This document shows, piece by piece, positions 54,105-64,000 of a stretch of 64,000 nucleotides of DNA. How positions within the stretch are numbered: the first letter of the stretch is position 1; each line of letters starts with the position of its first letter. The notes beneath the pieces are model-generated. The model did no database searches. It was not told the origin of the DNA and worked only from the letters and a program-made list of their open reading frames with translations. Origin of the DNA: Aphidius gifuensis. Lineage: Eukaryota; Arthropoda; Insecta; Hymenoptera; Braconidae. A program made the translations under genes and the position numbers. Location: assembly GCF_014905175.1 (NCBI RefSeq), contig NC_057793.1, positions 14,100,369 to 14,164,368 of the forward strand. The letters run 5' to 3'.

Positions 54105-54674
54105 ATGCACAACTTGATTCATGTAGTTGATGATGTTGTGCACGCAGGCTTGAGCCTAAGTGAAATAAATGCATTTGCTTTTGAAAATTATCTGGGAATA
54201 ATAAAAAGACAATTACGTTCGCCATATCATCTATTAGCTCAGATTTGTCGACGGAATTATGAGAGAGCAATAAATTTAAATACCAAGGCAAAACGTGTTG
54301 TTGAGACTAAATGACTAGAAGCTGATGGAAATATCATTTCAAAGCTACGATATCCAGAAAAATACTTCACCACATCGAGGTCTAACTACATGGTATTATT
54401 GAAGAATAAATTTATTGTTAAAATTCAACAAATATATGAAGAAAATGATAGAATCCTCATACAAGGCCAATGCTGGATGACTGAAGGTCCTATTTATCAT
54501 ACAAATGGATATGATTTTACAGATCAGCACATTCATGATTTAAATGACGATTCTGTTCCTTTGCTTATCAGTTTTTCTATAAATCGAATAAACAACGATC
54601 TGGTAAGAATCGATTCAAATTTAAAGAAAAATAGTAGAGTTAAAAAGTATGTAATGCTCATGTTACACGAATAA
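54105..54674 (+). pseudogene. C-terminal remnant of a DNA-transposon protein, one stop
   Basis: MHNLIHVVDDVVHAGLS, FAFENYLGIIKRQLRSP and LLAQICRRNYER match the conserved C-terminal region often seen in large insect transposase-like proteins (H.L.HL.DDV...G.L....AF.FEN.LG..KR..RS...PL.Q). The following segment (54390-54674) is in the same frame after a TGA at 54312-54314 and ends with a short basic tail. The superfamily (CACTA-like or other) cannot be fixed by eye. The catalytic domain is absent. Confidence 0.55.
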
Positions 54675-55390
54675 ATATACAAGCTGAACATGATTTTTTG
54701 AAGACTGTAAAACAGACATTACAAATGAACCAAATTATTTATATTATGTGACGAAATTTATTATTTCGTGGGTTCTCGAAATAAATAATCATTAAAAGAG
54801 CTTGGTATGGAGTAATGAGTTCTGATTATTCATTTGTTGGCGCTTGCGTTGTTAATAACTAATAGGAGTTAGTTATTAATAATTAAAGGAAAACTGTGCG
54901 GGAGGCTCTGTGGAGGGCCAAGTCAGTTATACATGAAAAATCATCAATTACTTTTAAATTCTTCAGGTATTAATGATAACGTATTATTATGATTATAAAT
55001 AATCATCATAAATAAATTCATTTCTACAATCGTTTGATTGTAATTACGACTGCTTATATATTACGTGTACATATATTGCAATTAGACGTTGAATAGTTTT
55101 TTTGGTTCATGTGTATTCTTATCATGTGGATATATATCAATCGTTGCTTGCGCACGTTAATTTCAGCCTTGACGAATCGTTTCATTCTAAATCAATTTTA
55201 TCTAAATTCAAACCAGTTATTAATTGATCCTGATAATCTACAGCATGTTAACGTATTTAAATTACAGTTTTTCTAAGTGTATCCTTTGGTATATCTAAAA
55301 TATGAAATGGTGATTTACTTTAATTGACTTTCATTAATATTGTGAATTATTTTATTATAATTTGGACAATGATTGTTGTATTTGGATCAA
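54675..55390. other. No recognisable gene
   Basis: AT-rich sequence without conserved motifs. Only short accidental frames. Confidence 0.5.
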
Positions 55391-55765
55391 TATACAGGAT
55401 AAAGCGTAAGTCGTGAACAGTAGGTATACTACGGGATTGTACGTGAAATTTTAAATGGTAAATGTTTTTACAGTTTGGGTCTACGACGCTTTGTGCCTGA
55501 GTTATTAGCGTTTTAAGTTGACCAATCAGAATCAAGCGTCGAAAATTATTATCATTATGGAGCCTGAATCCACGTGTGTTTACGCGCCATGGATTGAATT
55601 GTTTTTATTTTTCCAATTAATTGAAAATTCGAACGCAAGATGTAGCTAAATCATAAATTCGCTGGATGAATGCGCAGCTGCAAACTCACACACACAGCAC
55701 ACAGCACATCACATCGTGATTTATTTATTGATCACATTATTCTGATGTGATCAAGATCGAATCAA
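55391..55765. repeat. Third copy of the foldback arm (single arm)
   Basis: It starts TATACAGGATAAAGCG, like the outer ends at 17642 and 37751. It follows the left arm through GCGCAGCTGCAAACTCACACACACAGCAC and into TTTATTTATTGATCACATTATTC, then diverges. The outward frame is disrupted near its start. One arm only, so this is a truncated or differently arranged family member. Confidence 0.85.
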
Positions 55766-57600
55766 ATTGATGGTGAATTTATTTGTGAGGCTATCGTGAA
55801 TAATCCCTGCTAGATATGATTTTAATTAGCCTAATTTACCCAGCGCACTGGAGACAAAACTATAAGAAGGTTTGGCGAGATAGACGCGTAATTCAGAAAA
55901 GGTAAATGACAGCTGAAACAGATGCGGAAAATAAAAAAGTAGCTATAGATAATTTAATGGTAAAATAATTGAGTCGACACAAGTAATTCAATAATCGGAC
56001 AAAAAAACATGTTAATTTTATTTATGAAAAACGCCATGAATTGAATAAAATATTTCACACACAAAAAAAATTATGTTTAGTCTACTACAAATTGTAAAAT
56101 ATTATACGGTGCAAAATTCATTTAGAACAAAGGCCCAATGCGTCGATATTTAAGAGAAAGAAACACCGGTCAATTAAATTTTGCGTAGTCCAGAAAATTA
56201 CCAACTGGATTGAGAAGCATTATTAAAAGCATTATAGATATTAGATGACAATTTACTTAAAATTAACTGATAAAAACGCGAACAACACTTAATATTTAAT
56301 TATAAATGAACGACGTGGACCTCGACCTAAGCTTGGCTTCAAATAATGTGGTACTGAGATTATTCTATTTGTCAATAGAATAATCAATAAATAAATAAAT
56401 ATATATATATATATTGATGTGTATTGGATTGGTGACGAACAATGATGTTTAGCGTTGAACAATACACTCACGTTACATAGACGTTAAATTTATTCAACGA
56501 AAATCGTAGTTTATTAACTCATTAAATGTTTATTTATCTTTAATTTTTATACTCTTAAAATTAATTGACCCATCAATTGATAAATGAAGCTACTAAATTG
56601 AAATATATTTAAAACAAATTTAATTAATTTGAGGCTATACAAGTTTATTGAAAGTAATCAAAGAAATTAAAACCAAATAAGAAATATTAAACATGACATA
56701 ATTTAACTTGCAAATGATTCGACAATAAAAATATTCTAAGTTTTAAATTAGAGATATTAAAATACTCTAAAATACTGAGTTTTTAATCTCAAAAATACCG
56801 AAAATGTTCTAAGTTAACGCAATTAGAGCTGGAAGAGCTAGTTATGGTGCAGAGATTGTGGACCAAGTGATTGAGTGATCTTGATCGATCTAGTTTAAGA
56901 CTCAATCATCCCTGAAAATGAGTGGGGATCTTTCAGGGACGTTCGATTTTCTCTTGGTCCATTTCCTATTTTCCTAAGTCAACTTATTTCTTATTGGTCA
57001 GCCTAAAAGGCGTGATCTTTGTTTATTAATTAATAATATTGCTAATTATAATTTCATAACATGAGTGGTATCGAGAGAATTCTTGTATTTTAAGGATTCT
57101 GTCGATATCACTCATTATGATATTTTATACTTAATTTATATAATTAAAATTGGTAGTATTGCCACTTGGCGAAAGTGCTGGCTCAAGAAAATTATTGAAG
57201 GTGCAATGCCTCTGGCTCCCCTCAATTTGGCTTGCCTCATAATGCGTAAGATGGAGCTCAGGTTATCAAAATGTACCCTGAATATATAATAATAAAAATT
57301 AAAATTAAGAAAAATCGTGCGCCTACCGCAGAACATTACAGTAAAAAAAAATATTATCAAATGATAAATTAATCAAATTACCCAACACACTTTAATGATA
57401 TTTATTTAAAAAAAAAAAAAAATTCAATTCTACTTTGAGAATTTATTTATATACTCTAGAAAAAAAAAATTATTTCAATTTATTAATAACCAATAGAGGA
57501 CCTGGGTCGTCCAGGAACCACAATGATTTATCAATAAGACCAAGAGAAATACTGGATCGACCAGGTATTGCGTAATACTATTGACTAACAAAAGAAAATT
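55766..57600. other. No recognisable gene
   Basis: AT-rich, with a short (TA)n run near 56400. The open frames at 56289-56471 and 57065-57289 have no family features. Confidence 0.5.
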
Positions 57601-58955
57601 ATATTTTAAGCACCATTATTCCCTCTAAACATAATTCTTTGGCAACCTCAATTCCTTAGCTACATTCTTTCCTTAGCTACTGCTTTTCCTTGAACATTTC
57701 TATTTTTAAGGGGAAACGTTGCGTCCGAGATGTCGATAACGAAATCGTATTTTTGAACTCGTTTTGTAGCCACAAAAATAAAAGTTAAACAATGAAATTT
57801 TAACCAGACGTTTAAAATACAATAATAATGTGCAATCAGCATCAATAATTAATAAATAAACAATTTTTTTTTATTAATTACCATTAACGAGCAATCCATA
57901 TAAACAAAAAAATAATGGGCGGAAAATTCTAAAATTTTTAGAGCAAATTTACAAAACGATATATTAGTGAAAATTGATCTTTTTTTTACGAATAAACAAA
58001 AAAAAATTATTAATTTTTTAGAAATAACAACAAAATTGATGAACTTCTTTACCATCAGATAAAATGTACATTTGATACTGTAATTCCAAATTGGTGGCGC
58101 TGAGCGTCTTTTTGAGTTAGAAAATCCGTATAATCCGGAACCAAAAGATTGACTCCAATATTACAAGAGCAATATCAACAGTATTTCTTTGATTTGGGAC
58201 TAATATTTGAGCCAAACAAATAAAAAAATATATCGTCGAGTAAACGGACCGGGAAATATTCCGATAAGTATAAATAAATAAAAATTTTTCTTTTCATTAA
58301 ACAACTTTTAAATATAAAGATAATTATTTGCAGTACCATCACTCAGATAGAGCTATGAACGATGTATCGAAATAGTAAAATTGTTATTTTACTTGTCAAT
58401 GATTTTGTGGATAAATAAAAATATATATTGTCCAGTAAACGAATTGAAAAATATCATCATTAATATAAATAAATAAAGAAATTTTTTGAAAAAATTATAA
58501 GGCATGAAAACTATCTCATACACAGGAATTATAAAAATAAATATCTTGTTTGAATAATACATATATGAATGAAAATTTTTCGTGCATGACGAGAAAAATT
58601 TGATTTGTATAGGTAAAATAGAGGTATTGATGTACATGGACTAAATGTAATTTTAATGAGAATGTGGTATAATTGAATAATAAAATTGCATAAAAAAACT
58701 TTGATTTCTGATCCTGGCGTTTCACTAACTGAATTATCCATCGAACTGGGACTTATGTATTTTTTCTAAGGGCCCAAAGATGGCAACGGTCATTCGATAT
58801 AGTAGAACGGTATCGATAAAGACGTGCGAGACTCTTAAGTTTGGAAGCAACGTTTCGCCTTAAAAAATAAATTTACATGTATTTATTTATTAAATAAATG
58901 AAAATTTTCAAGGAAAAGATGGAGCTAAGAAATTGAGGTTGCCAACAAAATTATA
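57600..58955. mobile_element. Non-autonomous inverted-repeat element (GCAACCTCAATT ends)
   Basis: Left arm about 57636-57740 (TTGGCAACCTCAATTCCTTAG ... AAGGGGAAACGTTGCG) is mirrored by about 58848-58955 (GCAACGTTTCGCCTTAAAAA ... TTGAGGTTGCCAAC). It encloses about 1.1 kb without coding potential. Another arm-like copy follows at 58955-59050 in the opposite orientation, so several units are clustered. Confidence 0.65.
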
Positions 58956-59363
58956 TTTTAAGCACCATTATTCTTCCCTCTAAACATAATTTTTTGGCAG
59001 CCTCAATTCTTTAGCTACTGTTTTTCCTTGGACATTTTTATTTTTGAAAAATAAAAAATCACATGTATTTTATTTGTTAAATAAATCAGAAAAACCCCAA
59101 AGAAATGCAGTACCTAAGGAAAAGTTATTAATTCCTTACAAATCTCCATGAATTTTTTAGCTATAATTGCCTAAATAAATGGAAATAGTTGCATAAGATG
59201 GCTTGGGGTTTATTATAAAATTCATTAATCGATTTTTCTGATCTAATCGTCTACTAATTCTAGCTAATTCAACTGAAATAAATTTAAAAATCTCTAATAA
59301 TCGGTTAGATTTCAATTTTTAAACAATTCAAATCATTCAATCCTTTTTATATACACGAGATGA
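58955..59363. other. Extra arm of the GCAACCTCAATT family and unassigned DNA
   Basis: AATTATATTTTAAGCACCATTATTC ... TGGCAGCCTCAATTCTTTAGCTAC repeats 57600-57680 with about 90% identity by eye. The remainder is AT-rich and non-coding. Confidence 0.5.
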
Positions 59364-62235
59364 CTGGGCGCGCTTCGCGCGCCTGTTTTTCTTATAACAA
59401 TGAGAAGATAGTTTTTTAAAAAATATTATCACAATCATACTTTCTCTTGATGTCATCATTCATTGAGCTATTTTGTAAAAATAGTAATTCACATTTATGT
59501 TTCAATTATTTTCATTGTTATTTAGTAATAATTTTTTTTAAAAAAACAACACTCTGTTCACACGAATAAAAGACAATTTTTAAAAAAGATAGAGTTTAAA
59601 CAAATTCGTACAGCTACTGTTGAAGCAAAACTCATTTCTTTATGACATTTTTGTGGATGTTTAGTTCGAATATTTTTTATTTTACTATTCAGTTTTTCAT
59701 GGCTGAGTATTTTCGATAACTTAATCATTCAGTTACAAAAAGAGCAAATTATAATTATGTTTTCTTATGTCTTTTAAAAAACCCTTCTCATAATTTACCC
59801 ATAATACTTTATTCATCAAAGTCTGGATCACTTTATTTTCGATTCTTCTATTTCTGTGATGCAATTCCCAATTGATTAATTCAATATTCATTTCAAAATT
59901 ACTCATGTTCATAATAAAATATTTCTAAATAGAAATTTCCCGAAATCATGATTCCTATATTCAAAAAACACCTCATAAAAAAAACTACAGGAAAACGAAA
60001 ATGTAAATTTTATAAATTAATATGGTTAAGCATGTGTTTTATTTTTTTAAATTGTAAAATTCATATTAAAAAAATATAAAAACACGTCTCCATTTTTTCA
60101 TTTTATTAATAGGTAATTTTCACTTGATTTTGTCCTTAGATTCTTCTTTTCCTCCTTCAAATATTAATTATACAATTTTTTTATGATAAATTTTACTTTT
60201 CATTTTTGTCCGTGCAGTACTTCTATCCTAAAAAATTTTAAAATCAATTTTGACTATTTTTTATATTTGCTTTAACTTGTAGACGAAATACGACGTTTTC
60301 TGCTTTAAGTCATGTACATAAAACATATATTTCTGAATAGAATTTTTGTGAAACTATGAATCTGAGACTTCAAACTCACCCTCAATAAAAATCTCCGAAC
60401 AATTTCATGAAATGATTATAACTCTTTATTTTATGCAATTTTATATTTACCACGACTTGTAGATAAAATAAATTCAAAAAGTGGCTAATATTTCGTTTTT
60501 CTTGAGCCATTTGTCAAATCATAAACTAAAGATCTGAAAAATCATGCGCCTATTTTAAAATCTTCTTTTTCAATTATTTTTTATTAATGTTGATTATTAA
60601 TTTTTAAAAAAATTTCGACATTATATTTTCACGAATAACATATAATTTATAAAACAATGAAATTTCCGGCAACCTTTGTCGAAAAAAAATCCATTTCTTT
60701 ATAACATTTTTGTGCTTACTTCAAACATTTTCCATTTTACTATTCCGTTTTCAGGGGTATGTATATTTTTGATTAATTAATCATTCATTCACACAAAGCG
60801 AATTATTATGTTCTTAAGTATTTAAAAAAAAAAAATTCTTCTTTATAAATATGATCCCGAGTGGAAATCTGGTCAGGCTAGCCTGATTTGACTTCAAGAC
60901 TTGATTAATGTTCCCTTAACACGGGAAGCCTGATCGAAATTTGATCAATATTTGATCAAGATGCTTGATTAAGGATAACTCGATCAAGATTGGATCAAGG
61001 AACCCTTAACTCATCCTTATTAAGGCCAGCCTGATCAAAAATTGATCAAGGAAACCTTAACTTATCCGTAATAAGGCCAGCCTGATCAAGAATTGATCGA
61101 GAAAACCTTAACTTATCCTTAATAAGGCCAGCCTGATCAAAGAACTTCTTCAAAAAAATTGCCTAGCTTAGATACATGAAAATCTTGTGAGACTAATAAA
61201 TATTTTCCAATGAAATTTTAGTGAGATCATGACTAATATCAAGACAACACCAACATATTATTACCATTACCTTTAAAATGGTTTCCCTGGGCTATAATAG
61301 AAATCGTACAGTTTGAACGCATTACAAAAGTCGACATCCATGACTGTCGCAAAATGAGTTGTAAGGAGTTGACGGTTGGAAATACAGAAAGCAAGACGTG
61401 AGGCATACCGTGTTAAAAACTTCTTCATGAAAAAGAAGTGTAGCACGTTAAATACGACTCATTTACATTTACATTTTATTACCTTTAAAGTTTCGAATCC
61501 TCATTTTATTTGTTTCAATTTCTTTTCATTACATAATTCACCACAACTTCTAAACAAAGTGTGACATTACTCATTTTCGTGAATTATTTATAAGATGTGA
61601 AAGAAGAAATTATAAAAATAAACACCTATGCCATTAATTATATCAACATGACCAGTTCCATCAATAAATTATAACAGTCATATATTTATCAATAGTTATA
61701 CTGAAATAATCAGTTTTTTTACTTAAAAAGACATGTATATATGTATATATATATATTCTATTTTTTTGTCAAAATAGAATGATTACATTTTCAATTGTCA
61801 ATGAAATTGTGAATAAAATGATTCCCTTTTTTTTTTTTTTTGTTTCTAAATAGAATGTATGTGGATATTATATAGAGACATACTTTTATTTTCTTGTACA
61901 TAAGCCTATTGATTTTTCCATCAGCATATTAATAAAGTTATATATAAATCAGTTCATTTATTATCAATAAAAACAGTTATTATAATTTAAAGACTATTTT
62001 TTGTTCAAGCGATCTGTCAAATCTTGATTTCAAAATATATAAACAAATAAATTTATTGATTACCTTAACGACGGGAAAAAAAAAAATGTGAGTGACTGAG
62101 AAAGAAAATTTTTTTATTTATTTCATTAACAACCGACAAAGACAGAATGACAAATGACATGAGAATGACAAAGAAAACCAAATAACCAATCAAATCTTAG
62201 GAAGATCGATGACAACTGTCCTTTTTATATAAGGA
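59364..62235 (-). mobile_element. Helitron-like non-autonomous repeat, copy 2
   Basis: Homologous to copy 1 from the hairpin (59367-59383, GGCGCGCTTCGCGCGCC) to CTTTTTATATAAGGA (62235). It lacks the two large nested elements of copy 1 but has about 530 bp (60040-60545) and about 780 bp (61200-61980) not found there. It keeps the GATCAAG minisatellite. No protein-coding capacity. Confidence 0.6.
60860..61145. repeat. GATCAAG/CCTTAACTTATCC minisatellite (copy 2)
   Basis: The same units as at 42600-43060, with fewer repeats. Confidence 0.8.
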
Positions 62236-62295
62236 TTCATGTCTCGATTTATATACCTTAGTACTCAAAAAATCTATTTCCTCGTATTCATCGAA

Positions 62296-62425
62296 AGTCA
62301 TTATTAATAAGGACGAAAATTTTCAACCTTCTATAGTAACGGTCGATGGCTTAGGAGGATAGCGCACAAGGTTCAAAACGATAGATATAATATAGGTTTA
62401 GGTAGAGTCGTAGGTTCGAATCCCG
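62296..62425 (+). repeat. tRNA-like SINE copy B
   Basis: A box GATGGCTTAGGAGGATAGCGC (62345-62363 region) and B box TAGGTTCGAATCCCGC (62411-62425). Upstream homology to copy A begins near 62296. Its 3' end is interrupted by the MITE at 62425. Confidence 0.65.
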
Positions 62426-62588
62426 CAGTCCAATTCACAGGGCATTACAATTTAGGGCTTTTTTCCTCCACTAGCAGCGCTTGTAGAGCTTTTGTATGTA
62501 AAATCTATATAAAAAAAATTTTACAAGTGCCATCAGCGGCAAAAAAAAGACCTAAATTGTAAAAAATTTGCCCTGTGAATTGGACTGC
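62425..62588. mobile_element. 164-bp MITE with GCAGTCCAATTCACAGGGC ends
   Basis: 19-bp perfect terminal repeats (62425-62443 and 62570-62588). The arms continue imperfectly through ACAATTTAGG.CTTTTTT and GCGCTTGTA, so the whole element is one hairpin. It sits at the 3' edge of the tRNA-like SINE B box. Confidence 0.8.
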
Positions 62589-63339
62589 AGGTCAAGACAG
62601 CTAGGAACAAAAAAAAAAATAATAAAAAGAAGGAAATATATTACGTCTAATTACGGTAATTTTTATTTTCTATATAGAATCGAGCTCGACGCCGACATCG
62701 ATTCGAGCGTCAAGCTCGGAAAATATACTCGTTTCGACGTCGAAACGAGGTTGGATTTCTACCTGGGTATAACGTAGATTGTATGTATATTATTAGAAAT
62801 TTTCAATTATTCGCGAAAGCATAACTCAAAATATTAACTATTATAAATTGATGTGCTCTATTATTAAAACTAAACAGGTACAAAATCTTTTTCAATTTAT
62901 CAGTTTTTCAAAAACTTGTATAATTCAAATATTACATTCATAAAAAATTTAATCTATAAATAACAAAAAAATTTTCTTTTTATTTATTTATTTATTTATT
63001 TGTTCATTTAGGCCTTTGACATTTCTTTTCTTTTGGGCTACATGATATAAATTATTATTACAATTACAGGTTACTTAATAATATGTATATAATTTCATAT
63101 ATATGTAAAGAGAATATATATTTGATAAGATGAAAATGTGGTAGTGATAATGGCCGTTGATGACTTTTTTATGACGATCTGCAATTGTGACAGAGTGCCA
63201 TATGACTGACGATTCACAGTTGTAGTAGAGTGACACACAGACTTCCACGTAGATCCACGACCAGACGATCATCATTATATTGGTGTTTACGAGAAGAATG
63301 GTGCAATAGAAAACTCGAATCAGTAGTTAAACAAGGAGA

Positions 63340-63500
63340 GTTCTGGATCACCCCCTGCTGTGCTCTATTGTTCTTCGCGACGGGGGGCTCCACGGGTCTA
63401 TTGTTCTCCTTAGGGGGGCTCCATGGGGGTCCACTGGTCTCCATAGGGGGTTCCATGTGGGGGTCTATTGTTTCACAGTGGGGTCAGCGGGGGGTCTATT
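63340..63500. repeat. G-run-rich block with GGGGG-CTCCA-GGGTCTATTGTT units
   Basis: Units such as GGGGGGCTCCACGGGTCTATTGTTCTC and GGGGGTCTATTGTTTC repeat five or six times. Runs of four to six G on one strand could form G-quadruplexes. A 98-codon frame across it is Gly-rich and not credible as a gene. Confidence 0.7.
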
Positions 63501-63522
63501 ATATACATAATAGCAGGTGGGT

Positions 63523-63680
63523 GTAGCTAAGGAAAAGATGTAGCTAAGGAAAAGATGTAGCTAAGGATGTAGCTATGGATGTAGCTAAGGAAGTGTAGCT
63601 AACGATGTAGCTAAGGAAGTGTCGCTAACGATGTGTAGCTAAAGATGTGTACCCGAGGGTATGTAGCTAAGGTTGGTAGC
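63523..63680. repeat. GTAGCTAAGGA(AAAGAT) tandem array
   Basis: GTGTAGCTAAGGAAAAGATGTAGCTAAGGAAAAGAT and shorter GATGTAGCTAAG units repeat about ten times. The same word is in the inverted repeat at 57655-57690 (CTTAGCTACATTCTTTCCTTAGCTAC), suggesting the array grew from that transposon end. Confidence 0.75.
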
Positions 63681-64000
63681 ATGGTTTGTAGGTAAGTGTG
63701 TGTAAGAATTATTCATTTAAAATGTTGATAATGTAGAATTCCTATAAAATTATATGTCTATATTATCAACATTTTGATAGAGTAGAAATTTTTTTCAATT
63801 AATAATCGGGTAAAATCTAAAAAGTGAGGGGGAAAAGGAGTGGGGAAATAAGAAGTGGGGTGAGATAGTAGTATATAAGGCCATGCAGAATAGTTTGTAA
63901 CCCTCTTGGAAACCATAACCTTATTGTTGAAAATTTTCAACGTACATCATAACCAGTTAGAACAAGTTTTGACAAGTTTAAACAAGTTTGAAATGCGTGC

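Noticed and set aside
63230..63526. 98-codon Gly-rich frame with GGSTGLLFSLGGLHGGP
   Set aside because: It is produced by the G-run tandem block. No initiation context, homologue or domain can be seen.

Overview
The window is eukaryotic, AT-rich, repeat-dominated DNA, most likely from an insect. The evidence is spliceosomal GT-AG introns, a tRNA-Tyr gene with an intron, APE-type LINEs, a Ty3/Gypsy element and two Polinton/Maverick elements. A parasitoid hymenopteran would fit, but the sequence alone does not prove it. I recognise no ordinary single-copy host protein gene. Almost everything is mobile DNA at different stages of decay, much of it nested.

Layout. 0-5 kb: a tRNA-derived retrosequence, fragments of two LINEs on the minus strand, then a GC-richer non-coding block. 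5.0-17.5 kb: Polinton-1, a 5'-truncated and decayed copy without recognisable ends (PolB, nuclease-like gene, capsid block, ATPase, fibre-like gene, integrase, two small paralogues). 17.6-18.4 kb plus 37.46-37.75 kb: a palindromic foldback element of about 1.02 kb. Polinton-2 (18369-37452, 19,084 bp) has inserted into it, with 205-bp terminal inverted repeats and a 6-bp target duplication GAGTAT. Polinton-2 is much better preserved. Only PolB (three frameshifts and a tRNA-like insertion) and the major capsid gene (one frameshift) are visibly broken. It also carries an intron-containing gene of unknown function and, against its right end, a nested 3-kb element with long inverted repeats. 38.07 kb: tRNA-Tyr. 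39.07-50.7 kb: a minus-strand Gypsy element, internally deleted. Its integrase is split by a Helitron-like repeat (39.49-45.75 kb) that itself contains two further inverted-repeat elements. 50.8-64 kb: a large near-perfect palindrome, two tRNA-like SINE copies, a LINE fragment, a DNA-transposon protein remnant, a third copy of the foldback arm, a second Helitron-like copy (59.36-62.24 kb) that shows the empty sites, a MITE and a satellite-like tract.

How the genes fit together. Both Polintons encode the expected set: protein-primed type-B DNA polymerase, RVE integrase with a C-terminal chromodomain, FtsK/HerA-type packaging ATPase, adenain-like protease, double-jelly-roll major capsid protein, penton-like minor capsid protein and a phospholipase A2/pX-like minor capsid protein. 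The morphogenesis block (MCP to ATPase and integrase) is collinear in the two elements. The replication genes and small accessory genes have moved around it. A short ORF between the capsid and penton genes is kept in both copies.

Limits: all family assignments are by eye from motifs. No database search, fold prediction or expression data were available.
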